From: Flavobacterium saccharophilum
GTDB lineage: Bacteria > Bacteroidota > Bacteroidia > Flavobacteriales > Flavobacteriaceae
Length of the DNA: 64,000 nucleotides
Assembly (NCBI RefSeq): GCF_900142735.1
Contig: NZ_FRBY01000002.1
Span: 806,001 to 870,000, forward strand
Reading direction: 5' to 3'
The notes under the pieces are model-generated. The model made no database searches and was not told the DNA's origin. It was given only the letters and a program-made list of their open reading frames with translations. Of the stretch, positions 16,821 to 25,638 are shown piece after piece. The translations under genes were made by a program, and so were the position numbers. Every line of letters begins with the position of its first letter. The first letter of the stretch is position 1.

Positions 16821-17518
16821 TGGCAACTAGGAGTTCCCTGAACAAACAAACTCATACTAGAAGGAGAAACGTAAGGAATTCCTAAACCTAAGCCTCTAAG
16901 GATAAATAAAACTCCAATAATAACGGCAACATACGGAATAGCTTTTTGAATTTTATTTCGAAAGGGTAGTTTTATTAAAGAATGAATGTAAACTACAATG
17001 GTCATTAATGGCATAGTTCCTAATCCGAACAATAACATATACAAAATACCAAAACCAGCACTCTGCATAGCGATTGCTCCAAATAAAGCAACGTAAACCA
17101 TTCCGCACGGCAAAAACCCATTTAATAATCCAATTGTAAAAAGAGATTTATAGCTCTTGTTTTTGAATTGATTTCCTAAACTTGATTTAATTTTTGAAAT
17201 GATTTTATAAACAGGTTTTGAAAAATTATATCGCGAAAAAACTTTCTCAGGAATCAGTACCATTATTATCATCCCTACACCAATAAAAATGGACATCTTT
17301 TGTTGCAGTCCAGCCAGAAAAAAACCTCTTCCTAACAGCCCGAAAATCAATCCTATTGTCGCATAAGCAGTTAATCGACCCAAGTGGTAAGTCACAATTT
17401 GAGTGACTTTTTTAGCTTCATTCTGATGGTCTACAGGCAACATCATAGCAATTGGACCGCACATCCCGATACAATGCAAACTACTGATTAAACCTAATAT
17501 AAATGCAGAATATAACAT
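16817..17518 (-). CDS. Sulfite exporter TauE/SafE-like membrane protein of the cco cluster (UreH_2-like)
   Basis: 233 residues with about six membrane helices in two groups split by a basic loop (about 95-120). It opens with LGLISSLHCIGMCGP, whose C16/C20 pair could bind copper, and ends in PSCH. Genes of this type are regularly last in Bacteroidota cco clusters and are annotated as TauE/SafE or UreH-like. A role in copper or thiol handling for oxidase assembly is inferred from context, not shown. Spaced 6 bp from ccoH; the stop overlaps that of hemN. Confidence 0.82.
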   Translation of the reverse strand: MLYSAFILGLISSLHCIGMCGPIAMMLPVDHQNEAKKVTQIVTYHLGRLTAYATIGLIFGLLGRGFFLAGLQQKMSIFIGVGMIIMVLIPEKVFSRYNFSKPVYKIISKIKSSLGNQFKNKSYKSLFTIGLLNGFLPCGMVYVALFGAIAMQSAGFGILYMLLFGLGTMPLMTIVVYIHSLIKLPFRNKIQKAIPYVAVIIGVLFILRGLGLGIPYVSPSSMSLFVQGTPSCH

Positions 17519-17524
17519 ATGTAC

Positions 17525-17974
17525 TTAATTTACGTAAATAACCTCTTTAGTTAAATACTTTGTTCCGTTATATTGCCACTCCATATTGACATCCCAACGA
17601 CCTTTGACCAGTTTATCTTTTGGAATTAGCAAAGCTGAATTGGATAACATAATTTGAGTATTGAAATCAAACTTTTTATTTGAAGGACGATATAACAAAA
17701 TATTTCCTTTTATTTTATCACTCTCAAAATTGGCGGGAAAAGCAACTTTTACCCCTTCCTCACTATACACAATTGAAGGCTTCTGCTGCAAATCATGTGC
17801 ATTTTGAATGCGTGCCATTTCTTCCTGAAAATGCGAATCGTGTTTGTAATATTCTTCAACGACTAAATCATTGTCATATTTACTATTAGATTGTACCTCG
17901 AAAACAAAGTATAATATAAAAGTCATAAATAATGCAAAAGCAATTACAATTCCTGTTCCCCAATTTATTTTCAT
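17525..17974 (-). CDS. ccoH: FixH/CcoH family cbb3 oxidase assembly protein
   Basis: 149 residues. One N-terminal membrane helix (about 6-25, TGIVIAFALFMTFILYFVFE), then a periplasmic beta-sandwich ending LVKGRWDVNMEWQYNGTKYLTKEVIYV, the FixH pattern. CcoH helps assemble the cbb3 oxidase and may stay with the complex. Located between ccoG and the TauE/SafE-like gene, 6-13 bp apart, in one transcription unit. Confidence 0.9.
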   Translation of the reverse strand: MKINWGTGIVIAFALFMTFILYFVFEVQSNSKYDNDLVVEEYYKHDSHFQEEMARIQNAHDLQQKPSIVYSEEGVKVAFPANFESDKIKGNILLYRPSNKKFDFNTQIMLSNSALLIPKDKLVKGRWDVNMEWQYNGTKYLTKEVIYVN

Positions 17975-17987
17975 GGTGGTATTATTT

Positions 17988-19406
17988 TTAATTAAAACTT
18001 CGTGGGCCTAAGAAGTTTGTTGTGGTTGTTTCGAGCAATTCCTTGCCATTGTAAACACCTATTTTAACTTTTGTTTTATCACTTTCCAAAAGCACTTCAT
18101 TAATTTCTATAAATAAAGTTCCTTGAGAAATACCTTCTTTTTGAATTTTAAAATGTTCTTTTCCAACATTTTTAATTTCACCTTTCTGATCAATCAATTC
18201 AAAGTGAATGTCATTATAATCCCTCATTGTTTTGTTTACAATTTTATAAGTATAAACATTACTTATCTTATCACCCTTGTGTTGAAATAATTGACCTGGT
18301 AAACGAAGAATGATAGCTTCAACATTGGTTCGTAAAAATAACATTCCAACAAAAACACTTAATAATATGAATAAAACAGCTGTATAACCTTTCATTCTGG
18401 CTGTGAATTTGAAAGGTTCTTTCTTGGCTATTTCATCTTCAGAAGCATAACGAATAAGACCTTTAGGCAAACCTACTGTTTCCATTATGGTATCGCATTC
18501 GTCAATACAAGCGGTACAATTGGTGCACTCTAATTGCGTTCCGTTTCTAATGTCAATTCCCATTGGACAGACATGAACACATTGATGGCAATCAATACAA
18601 TCTCCTTTTCCTGTTATGGCTCTGTCTTCTTTTTTATTATACTTGGCACGTCCTTCTTCCTTTTCTCCGCGGACAAAATCGTAAGCGACATTAATAGATT
18701 TATTATCTAAAAGTACGCCTTGCAATCTACCATATGGGCAAGCGATTATACAAACCTGTTCCCTAAACCAAACAAAAACAAAATAGAAAACACTGGTAAA
18801 AATCAGAAGTGCTATAAAATTACTAGATTGCTTAATTGGTCCCTCTTCGATCATTAAAAATAATGTATCACTACCGACTAAATAAGCTAAAAAGATATTA
18901 GCTATACCAAAAGAAATTATAAAAAAGATTGTCCATTTAATAAGTCTTTTTCGGATTTTCTCCGCATTCCATTCCTGGCGTGCTAAACGGGATTGTGCAC
19001 CACGGTCGCCATCAATCCAATATTCAATTCTGCGGAAAACCATTTCCAAAAAAATAGTCTGGGGACAAATCCAACCGCAAAATATTCGGCCAAAGACAAC
19101 CGTAAACAAAATCACAAAAACAACACCGACGAGCATCGATATTACAAAAAGATAAAAGTCCTGTGGCCAAAAAGGGAACCCAAAAATATTAAAACGACGT
19201 TCCAAAACATTGAACATCATGAATTGGTTACCATTTACTTTTATAAACGGATTTGCAATTAAAATGGCCAATAAAACATAACTGACAATTTTTCGATAAT
19301 CATAGAATCTACCAGACGGTTTTTTAGGAAAAATAAATTTTCGATTACCACCTTCATCAATAGTTCCAATGGTATCTCTAAAAGCTTCGTCTGGTAAATT
19401 TGACAT
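17988..19406 (-). CDS. ccoG: Cytochrome c oxidase accessory protein CcoG (FixG)
   Basis: 472 residues. Several membrane helices in the N half with GRIFCGWICPQTIF and EQVCIIACPYGRLQG, then two [4Fe-4S] ferredoxin-like motifs (CIDCHQCVHVCPMG and CTNCTACIDECD), one more helix near 350, and a C-terminal Ig-like periplasmic domain. CcoG is thought to reduce Cu(II) to Cu(I) for the cbb3 copper centre. Start MSNLPDEAFRDT fits Bacteroidota homologues. Fifth gene of the operon, 5 bp after ccoP. Confidence 0.95.
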   Translation of the reverse strand: MSNLPDEAFRDTIGTIDEGGNRKFIFPKKPSGRFYDYRKIVSYVLLAILIANPFIKVNGNQFMMFNVLERRFNIFGFPFWPQDFYLFVISMLVGVVFVILFTVVFGRIFCGWICPQTIFLEMVFRRIEYWIDGDRGAQSRLARQEWNAEKIRKRLIKWTIFFIISFGIANIFLAYLVGSDTLFLMIEEGPIKQSSNFIALLIFTSVFYFVFVWFREQVCIIACPYGRLQGVLLDNKSINVAYDFVRGEKEEGRAKYNKKEDRAITGKGDCIDCHQCVHVCPMGIDIRNGTQLECTNCTACIDECDTIMETVGLPKGLIRYASEDEIAKKEPFKFTARMKGYTAVLFILLSVFVGMLFLRTNVEAIILRLPGQLFQHKGDKISNVYTYKIVNKTMRDYNDIHFELIDQKGEIKNVGKEHFKIQKEGISQGTLFIEINEVLLESDKTKVKIGVYNGKELLETTTTNFLGPRSFN

Positions 19407-19411
19407 GATTC

Positions 19412-20350
19412 TTATTTTTTAACTTCTGTACTATCTGTTGTTTTAATTGTGGTATCTTTTTTAGGAGTACTTTCATCCACCCAAATTTCTCCTTCGGGAG
19501 CTTTTGGATCTTTAGGGTTACTTCCCTGCAAAGACAAAATGTAACTTGCCACTTTTTGAATTTCCTTTGGTTTCATACCATTAGTTTTCCAGGAAACCAT
19601 TCCTTTACCATCACGTCCACCATTTGTTATAGTGTGAAAAATTTCTTTAATTCCACCTCCTAAAATCCAATGAGCATCTGTTAAGTTTGGACCAATTTGT
19701 CCTCCACCATCAGCTCTGTGACAAGCAGCGCAATTAGTTGTGAAAATTTCTTTACCAGCTTCTAAGCTTTCCTTATCCGTTAATAAAACAACCGTTTTTT
19801 CATCCATTAAATCCGGAGCCGTTTTTAGATACTCTTCAACATCAATTTTTGCTTGTGCCATTTCTTTTTTAAGCTCCATTTCCTGATTATCTGCTCCAAA
19901 AATTTCGAAGCGTGCAAGATAAACAACACTGAAAATTATAGTGATATAAAATAAATATACCCACCATGGCGGTAAATTGTTATCTAACTCTTTAATTCCG
20001 TCATAATCATGATGCAATAACAATTCTCCTTCTTTTTCAATAGGTTGCGTTTTCGTAAGCTTTTGCATTAAGTCTTTAAACCAAGTGCTTTCCTGTAAAC
20101 TCAGACTATTTTCATAATCCAATTTTGCTTTTTCTTCAGGTGTCAACAATTGATACATGACACGATTAACAGCATTCAAAGTAATTTCGATAGCAATCAA
20201 AATAAATAGAAAAACAAACAAAAAAACAGATACCATCGGATACTTTATAAAAGCTGGTTTATCTCCAGAATCTATACAATATTCCATCAAAGCAAAACCA
20301 ATGAAAAAAAACAATGGTACTCTTACATATGCCGGGAAAAACTTTTTCAT
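19412..20350 (-). CDS. ccoP: cbb3-type cytochrome c oxidase subunit III (single haem c)
   Basis: 312 residues. Two N-terminal helices (about 11-25, 39-60), a cytoplasmic loop, a third helix (about 129-148) and one cytochrome c domain with haem motif C207-A-A-C210-H211 and axial Met candidates near MVSWKTNGM. Proteobacterial CcoP has two CXXCH motifs; this one has one, as often in Bacteroidota. It carries electrons to the CcoNO core at the periplasmic face. The C-terminus has a Lys/Thr-rich tail. One base separates it from ccoQ. Confidence 0.93.
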   Translation of the reverse strand: MKKFFPAYVRVPLFFFIGFALMEYCIDSGDKPAFIKYPMVSVFLFVFLFILIAIEITLNAVNRVMYQLLTPEEKAKLDYENSLSLQESTWFKDLMQKLTKTQPIEKEGELLLHHDYDGIKELDNNLPPWWVYLFYITIIFSVVYLARFEIFGADNQEMELKKEMAQAKIDVEEYLKTAPDLMDEKTVVLLTDKESLEAGKEIFTTNCAACHRADGGGQIGPNLTDAHWILGGGIKEIFHTITNGGRDGKGMVSWKTNGMKPKEIQKVASYILSLQGSNPKDPKAPEGEIWVDESTPKKDTTIKTTDSTEVKK

Positions 20351-20351
20351 C

Positions 20352-20546
20352 TTATTTATCTTTTGAAATTACACCAAGTCCTTCATTTAAAGGAATTTCA
20401 CTCATTTCTTTAATTTTATCCTTTTGATAGGAGAATACCCAAAAGCCTAATCCCACAAAAAAGAAAAAGAAAATTAAGAGAGACAGAATCGGGTAAATTT
20501 CTATACCCGATATATTCTCCATATTGTGTTTTATCTGTTCAAACAT
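20352..20546 (-). CDS. ccoQ: cbb3 oxidase subunit CcoQ (FixQ)
   Basis: 64 residues, one membrane helix (about 19-39, rich in Phe) and a short charged tail, the FixQ/CcoQ pattern. An internal ATG eight codons in (MENISGIEIYP) is an alternative start. CcoQ stabilises the CcoP-CcoNO association. It sits between ccoNO and ccoP with 1-4 bp gaps, which is the main support for the call. Confidence 0.85.
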   Translation of the reverse strand: MFEQIKHNMENISGIEIYPILSLLIFFFFFVGLGFWVFSYQKDKIKEMSEIPLNEGLGVISKDK

Positions 20547-20550
20547 GATT

Positions 20551-22740
20551 TTATTTTTTAGCCGTTTCTTTTACTTTAATATCTGTTCCAAGTCTTTGTA
20601 TATAAGCAATAAGAGCAACAATTTCTCTTTCATTCATTGGAACAAACTTCTCCCCTTTCGCAGCTGCCTTGTTCTTACTGTCCTGGTAACTTTTTACAAA
20701 ATCAGGATCGTTTTCTAAACTCTTCTCAATTAATAAAGCCTGCTTTCTCAATGTTTTTTGAGCATTGGCAACTTCATCTGCCGTATAAGGAACACCAAGT
20801 GAAACCATAGCCTGCATTTTCTTTTGGGTCAATGATACATCCATTGCTTGGTTATCGAATAACCATTTATAACCTGGCATAATTGAACCTGCAGAAGTAC
20901 TTTGTGGATTCCAAAAATGATTAAAATGCCAGTTATCATTGTATTTGCCACCAACTCTTAGTAAATCAGGCCCCGTACGTTTTGATCCCCATAGGAATGG
21001 GTGATCATATACAAATTCCCCTGCTTTTGACTGTGGTCCATAACGCTCAACTTCACTCCTAAACGGGCGAACTGATTGAGAATGACATCCTACACAACCT
21101 TCTCTAATGTATAAATCACGTCCTTCAAGTTCCAAAGGAGAATAGGGTTTTACACTTGAAATAGTTGGAATATTAGACTTTACCATAATTGTTGGCACAA
21201 TTTGAATTACACCACCAATTAAAATAGCTACTGTAGCAAGAATAGTTAACTGAATTGGCTTTCTTTCTAACCAGGTATGGAATTTTTCGCCATTAAGTCT
21301 ATTACTGCTTATCCTCTGTAAAGCTGGAGCTTGAGCTAATTCGTCTTCAATAGTTTGACCTGCTTTGACTGTCATTATAATATTGTAAACCAATGTCAAC
21401 ATTCCAACCAGATATAAAGTCCCTCCTATTGCTCTCATCCAATACAAAGGCATGATCGCTGTCACTGTTTCAAGGAAATTTCCATAAGTTAAGGTTCCAT
21501 CCGGATTAAATTGTTTCCACATTGAAGCTTGTTGAAAACCTGCCACGTACATTGGTAACGCATATAAAATGATTCCTAAAGTTCCAATCCAGAAGTGAAA
21601 ATTGGCTAATTTCTTTGAGAATAGAGTACTTTTTGTCATTCGGGGAATCAACCAGTAAATAATACCAAAAGACATAAATCCATTCCAAGCTAATGCTCCC
21701 ACGTGTACGTGTGCAATAATCCAGTCTGTATAATGCGCTATAGCATTTACATTCTTAAAAGAAAGCATTGGACCTTCAAAAGTCGCCATCCCATAACCGG
21801 TAATCGCCACAACAAAGAATTTTAAAACCGGTTCTTCCCTAACTTTATCCCAGGCACCTCTCAATGTTAAAAGTCCGTTTATCATACCTCCCCAGGATGG
21901 AGCAATAAGCATTATTGAGAATACAACACCTAAATTCTGAGCCCAGTTTGGCAGAGCTGAATATAATAAGTGGTGAGGACCAGCCCAGATATAAATAAAT
22001 ATCAGAGACCAAAAGTGAATAATAGATAGTCTATAAGAATAGATAGGGCGATTAGCAACTTTAGGAATAAAATAATACATCAATCCTAAAAATGGAGTGG
22101 TTAAGAAAAATGCAACTGCATTATGACCGTACCACCATTGTACCAAAGCATCCTGAACACCAGCGTAAACTGAATAACTTTTTAAAGCAGAAACGGGTAA
22201 TTCAATATTGTTAAAAATATGCAGAACTGCTACCGTAACGAAAGTCGCTAAATAAAACCAAATTGCAACATATAAATGCCTTTCTCGTCTTTTCAACATT
22301 GTACCAATCATATTGATACCCATTACTACCCAAATTAAGGCAATGGCAATATCGATTGGCCATTCTAATTCAGCATACTCTTTTGAAGAAGTATATCCTA
22401 ATGGTAATGTTATTGCTGCAGCCACTATAATTAGTTGCCAACCCCAAAAATGCAAGTTGCTCAGAAAATCACTAAACATTCTGGCCTTCAACAATCGCTG
22501 AAGGGAGTAATACAAACCTGCAAAAAAAGCATTACCCACAAAGGCAAAAATAACAGCATTTGTATGTAACGGTCTTAATCGTCCGTAACTCAGCCATGAA
22601 ATCCCATCAGTCATGTTGGGAAAAAGGTACATAACCGCCAGGGTCAGTCCCACTAACATACCTACTACTCCAAAAAGAATAGTGGCGTAAATGAATTTTT
22701 TTACAATTTTGTTGTCGTAATAAAACTGTTCCATTTCCAT
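20551..22740 (-). CDS. ccoNO: cbb3-type cytochrome c oxidase, fused subunits I and II
   Basis: 729 residues. Residues 1-480 are CcoN: haem b ligand His59 (PLHTNAVIF), CuB ligands His206 (WYGHNAVAFF) and His256-His257, and the haem pair in AHVHVG (His344/346). Residues about 495-729 are CcoO: one membrane helix and a haem c motif C549-V-G-C552-H553. It is the high-affinity proton-pumping terminal oxidase used at low oxygen. The N-O fusion is typical of Bacteroidota. Second gene of the operon led by ccoS, under the FNR-like box at 22983. Confidence 0.96.
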   Translation of the reverse strand: MEMEQFYYDNKIVKKFIYATILFGVVGMLVGLTLAVMYLFPNMTDGISWLSYGRLRPLHTNAVIFAFVGNAFFAGLYYSLQRLLKARMFSDFLSNLHFWGWQLIIVAAAITLPLGYTSSKEYAELEWPIDIAIALIWVVMGINMIGTMLKRRERHLYVAIWFYLATFVTVAVLHIFNNIELPVSALKSYSVYAGVQDALVQWWYGHNAVAFFLTTPFLGLMYYFIPKVANRPIYSYRLSIIHFWSLIFIYIWAGPHHLLYSALPNWAQNLGVVFSIMLIAPSWGGMINGLLTLRGAWDKVREEPVLKFFVVAITGYGMATFEGPMLSFKNVNAIAHYTDWIIAHVHVGALAWNGFMSFGIIYWLIPRMTKSTLFSKKLANFHFWIGTLGIILYALPMYVAGFQQASMWKQFNPDGTLTYGNFLETVTAIMPLYWMRAIGGTLYLVGMLTLVYNIIMTVKAGQTIEDELAQAPALQRISSNRLNGEKFHTWLERKPIQLTILATVAILIGGVIQIVPTIMVKSNIPTISSVKPYSPLELEGRDLYIREGCVGCHSQSVRPFRSEVERYGPQSKAGEFVYDHPFLWGSKRTGPDLLRVGGKYNDNWHFNHFWNPQSTSAGSIMPGYKWLFDNQAMDVSLTQKKMQAMVSLGVPYTADEVANAQKTLRKQALLIEKSLENDPDFVKSYQDSKNKAAAKGEKFVPMNEREIVALIAYIQRLGTDIKVKETAKK

Positions 22741-22742
22741 AA

Positions 22743-22934
22743 TTATACTTGTTTTTCTTCGATTGGTGAATTATTATTCTGAGGGGTAATTTTGGTTTCA
22801 TCGTCAAAAAGCATTCTGACTGAAGGCGTATAATCATCATCGTACTGTCCAGATTTGACAGCGATAATAAAAGCTATGAAGAAGCCGATTGCTACGAAAA
22901 TACTAACTGAAATTAATAGATAAATTACACTCAT
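22743..22934 (-). CDS. ccoS: cbb3 oxidase assembly protein CcoS
   Basis: 63 residues: one membrane helix (about 4-26) followed by the CcoS-typical segment QYDDDYTPSVRMLFDDE. CcoS is needed for cofactor insertion into the oxidase. It is the first gene of the operon, 2 bp before ccoNO. Its -7 box and FNR-like site lie immediately upstream. Confidence 0.92.
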   Translation of the reverse strand: MSVIYLLISVSIFVAIGFFIAFIIAVKSGQYDDDYTPSVRMLFDDETKITPQNNNSPIEEKQV

Positions 22935-22952
22935 ACCTTAAATTTATGTTAA

Positions 22953-22996
22953 CAAAATTAGTAGGTTGCAGGCATTTAAAATATGATAATTATCAT
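22953..22996 (-). promoter_or_regulatory. FNR-type box and -7 element of the cco operon
   Basis: ATGATAATTATCAT (22983-22996) is a perfect 14-bp palindrome. On the minus strand TAATTTTG (22960 to 22953) is the -7 box, exactly 22 nt away as in hemN. Predicted start near 22949, 15 nt before the ccoS ATG. Confidence 0.75.
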
Positions 22997-23048
22997 AGTC
23001 AAAGACTTAAGTTAAATTTAATAAAAATTTATCTACAATTATTTATAA

Positions 23049-25436
23049 TCATTTTAAATTATTATTACTGAAATAGTTAGACATTAAAGTCACAAAACTT
23101 ACAATAGTGATTGTACTTAGTGGCATAATGATAGCCGCGACCAATGGCAGCAAATTACCAGTTACCGCGAAGGACAAGCCAATCACATTATATAAAAGTG
23201 ATAAAACAAAACTCATTTTGATGATCAATATAGATTTCTGAGATAATTTTAAAAAATAATCTAATCGCGAAAATTCATTCGCATCTAATATTGCATCACA
23301 GGCAGGAGAAAAAACATTGACATTTTCAGAAATAGATATCCCAACATTACTTTGCGCCAATGCACCGGCATCATTTAAACCATCGCCAACCATCATAACA
23401 TTCTGACCTTTTTCCTGTAAGTTTTTAATAAATTCAAGTTTCTGCTCAGGCTTCTGACTAAAGATGAGCTCAGTACCTTTTGGCAAGATTGCTTCGAGAT
23501 TACTTCTTTCGCCATCATTATCACCAGAAAGTACTTTTAATTGATATTTTTTACTAAGGGTTAAAAATAACGTTGCAAGGCCATCTCTATATTGGTTTTG
23601 AAAATTAAACTGCCCATAATATTCAGTATCAATTTTTATGTGGAGCGCCGTTTTTTCTATTTCACCAGCTTCTAAATCTGAAATACCAATAAATGCTGCT
23701 GAACCAATTTGAATCGTTTTATTCTCAATTAAAGCTAAAATTCCTTTTCCTGTTATCTCTTCAAAGTTGTCCACTTTAAGTCGTCTTGAATCTGGTAAAA
23801 AGTCATATAACATTCGGCTTAATGGGTGATTGGAAGCACGAAGTACATTTTTTATAAATATATAATTCTCATCGGAAATAGGATTTCCTTCATAAACAAT
23901 GTTCGATTTTTTATTTGTTGTAATTGTCCCTGTTTTATCAAAAACTATAGTATCAACTTTTGCCAATTGTTCAATAACTAAAGCATTTTTAAGATACATT
24001 TTTTGCCTGCCCATAATTCTCAAAATATTCCCGAAAGTAAACGGCGCTGTTAGTGCAAGAGCACATGGACAGGCAACTATTAATACTGCTGTAAAAACAT
24101 TAAAAGCTGTATTGGCATCAATAAAAATCCAGTAACCAAATCCAGCAAAAGCAATTAATAGTAATATTGGAGTAAAATATCGGCTAATTTTATCGGTAAT
24201 TGTTTTGTGTTTCTGCTCAACATTTTTTTGAAAAATTTCATTACTCCACAACTGTGTCAAATAACTTTGTGAAACAGAATGCAGTACTTCCATTTCTACC
24301 ACTTTCCCTATCTGTTTTCCTCCAGCGAATACTTTATCTCCCGATTTTTTAGTTATAGGAACTGCTTCTCCGGTGACAAAACTATAATCAATCTCTGCTT
24401 TTTCAGTAATTAGAATACCGTCAACCGGAATCAATTCCTGATTTCTAATCAATAACCTATCCCCTTTTATAACATCATAAATTGCTACACTTTCTTCTGA
24501 AGCGTCCGTATTGATTTTAGTAACTGCAATAGGAAAATACGATTTAAAATCTCTTTCGAAGCTTAAGAAACTATAGGTTTTAATTTGAAACATTTTCCCT
24601 AGCAACATAAAGAAAACCAAACCTGTTAAGCTATCAAAAAATCCTGATCCATAATTCATTGCAATATCAAAAGTACTTCGGATAAACATTACTATGATTC
24701 CTAATGCAATTGGAATATCAATATTCAACATTCGGGATCTAATACTCTTGTAAGCCGAAACATAATAACCACTAGCGGAATACAAAAAACTTGGTAAAGC
24801 TAATAGAAAGATTAAAATTCTAAAAAAAGGCTTGTAGTTGTCCAGCCAAAATTCCTTGATTTCAAAATATTCAGGGAATGACAATAACATTATATTTCCA
24901 AAACAAAAAAAGGCAACTCCCAATTTATACGTTAAACTTCTGTCTACATTATTTTTGCCTGTTTCGTAGTTCTCTAAACTTATGTAGGGTTCATATCCGA
25001 TGGAACTTAACAGATATGCGATAGATTTCAGTGAAACCACGTCAGAATTAAAGGTTATTCTAACTCTTTTTTCCGGAAAATTAACTTGTGAAATACTGAT
25101 ACCTTTTTGGATTCTGTTTAAATTTTCCAGAATCCAAATACAAGAACTGCAGTGAATGTGCGGGATATTTAAAGAAACTATGGCAGTATTCTCTTCCTGA
25201 AATTCTAAGACTTTTGAAAGAATGGCTTCATTCTCTAAAAAATCATACTTACCCTGAATGTCTTGAGGAGTGGCGCCAGGAGATTTTTCAAAATCATAAT
25301 AACACGTCAAATCATGAAGACTGAAAATTTCGTAAACCGTTTTACATCCATTACAGCAAAACTTTTTTTCGTCAAAATTGATTTCTTCATTTTTGGCAAT
25401 GGTCAACCCACAATGAAAACAACCTTGGTCACTCAT
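23049..25436 (-). CDS. ccoI: Copper-translocating P-type ATPase of cbb3 assembly (CcoI/FixI)
   Basis: 795 residues. N-terminal cysteine-rich metal-binding segment (CFHCG, FCCNGC near 6-31), heavy-metal-associated domain with C96-S-S-C99, membrane helices, actuator TGEAVP (about 355-360), ion-path CPC at 456-458, phosphorylation Asp500 in DKTGT, and hinge GDGLNDAGAL. CcoI-type ATPases export Cu(I) to the periplasm for the cbb3 oxidase. It has its own FNR-boxed promoter and ends 52 bp before the cco operon box. Confidence 0.95.
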   Translation of the reverse strand: MSDQGCFHCGLTIAKNEEINFDEKKFCCNGCKTVYEIFSLHDLTCYYDFEKSPGATPQDIQGKYDFLENEAILSKVLEFQEENTAIVSLNIPHIHCSSCIWILENLNRIQKGISISQVNFPEKRVRITFNSDVVSLKSIAYLLSSIGYEPYISLENYETGKNNVDRSLTYKLGVAFFCFGNIMLLSFPEYFEIKEFWLDNYKPFFRILIFLLALPSFLYSASGYYVSAYKSIRSRMLNIDIPIALGIIVMFIRSTFDIAMNYGSGFFDSLTGLVFFMLLGKMFQIKTYSFLSFERDFKSYFPIAVTKINTDASEESVAIYDVIKGDRLLIRNQELIPVDGILITEKAEIDYSFVTGEAVPITKKSGDKVFAGGKQIGKVVEMEVLHSVSQSYLTQLWSNEIFQKNVEQKHKTITDKISRYFTPILLLIAFAGFGYWIFIDANTAFNVFTAVLIVACPCALALTAPFTFGNILRIMGRQKMYLKNALVIEQLAKVDTIVFDKTGTITTNKKSNIVYEGNPISDENYIFIKNVLRASNHPLSRMLYDFLPDSRRLKVDNFEEITGKGILALIENKTIQIGSAAFIGISDLEAGEIEKTALHIKIDTEYYGQFNFQNQYRDGLATLFLTLSKKYQLKVLSGDNDGERSNLEAILPKGTELIFSQKPEQKLEFIKNLQEKGQNVMMVGDGLNDAGALAQSNVGISISENVNVFSPACDAILDANEFSRLDYFLKLSQKSILIIKMSFVLSLLYNVIGLSFAVTGNLLPLVAAIIMPLSTITIVSFVTLMSNYFSNNNLK

Positions 25437-25458
25437 AATTTGTTTTTTTTAACTTATG

Positions 25459-25503
25459 CAAAGTTTATAAATTGAAAAAGACTATAAATATGACATTTAT
25501 CAC
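25459..25503 (-). promoter_or_regulatory. FNR-type box and -7 element of ccoI
   Basis: ATGACATTTATCAC (25490-25503) is nearly identical to the hemN box. On the minus strand TAAACTTTG (25467 to 25459) is a -7-like element with one extra base. The box-to-TA gap is again 22 nt. For the divergent Crp/Fnr gene the box lies over 110 nt from its -7, so it mainly serves ccoI. Confidence 0.65.
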
Positions 25504-25615
25504 GTTTTAATAAATTATGATTCTAATTTAAGAAATAAAAAAAGGCAAATAGCACTCGTACATTATTTCTTATATTTTTTATGTAATTATTGTGCCTTAA
25601 CACGCGAATAATGGT

Positions 25616-25623
25616 TAATTTTG
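25616..25623 (+). promoter_or_regulatory. -7 promoter box of the Crp/Fnr gene
   Basis: TAATTTTG, exact consensus, with a start predicted near 25627, about 12 nt before the ATG at 25639. This excludes the TTG at 25621, inside the box, as a start. Confidence 0.6.
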
Positions 25624-25638
25624 CTTAAAATTTTTGTC

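Noticed and set aside
25490..25503. FNR-type box as an autoregulatory site of the Crp/Fnr gene
   Set aside because: It lies more than 110 nt upstream of that gene's -7 box, while the 22-nt spacing fits ccoI; autoregulation is possible but not supported.
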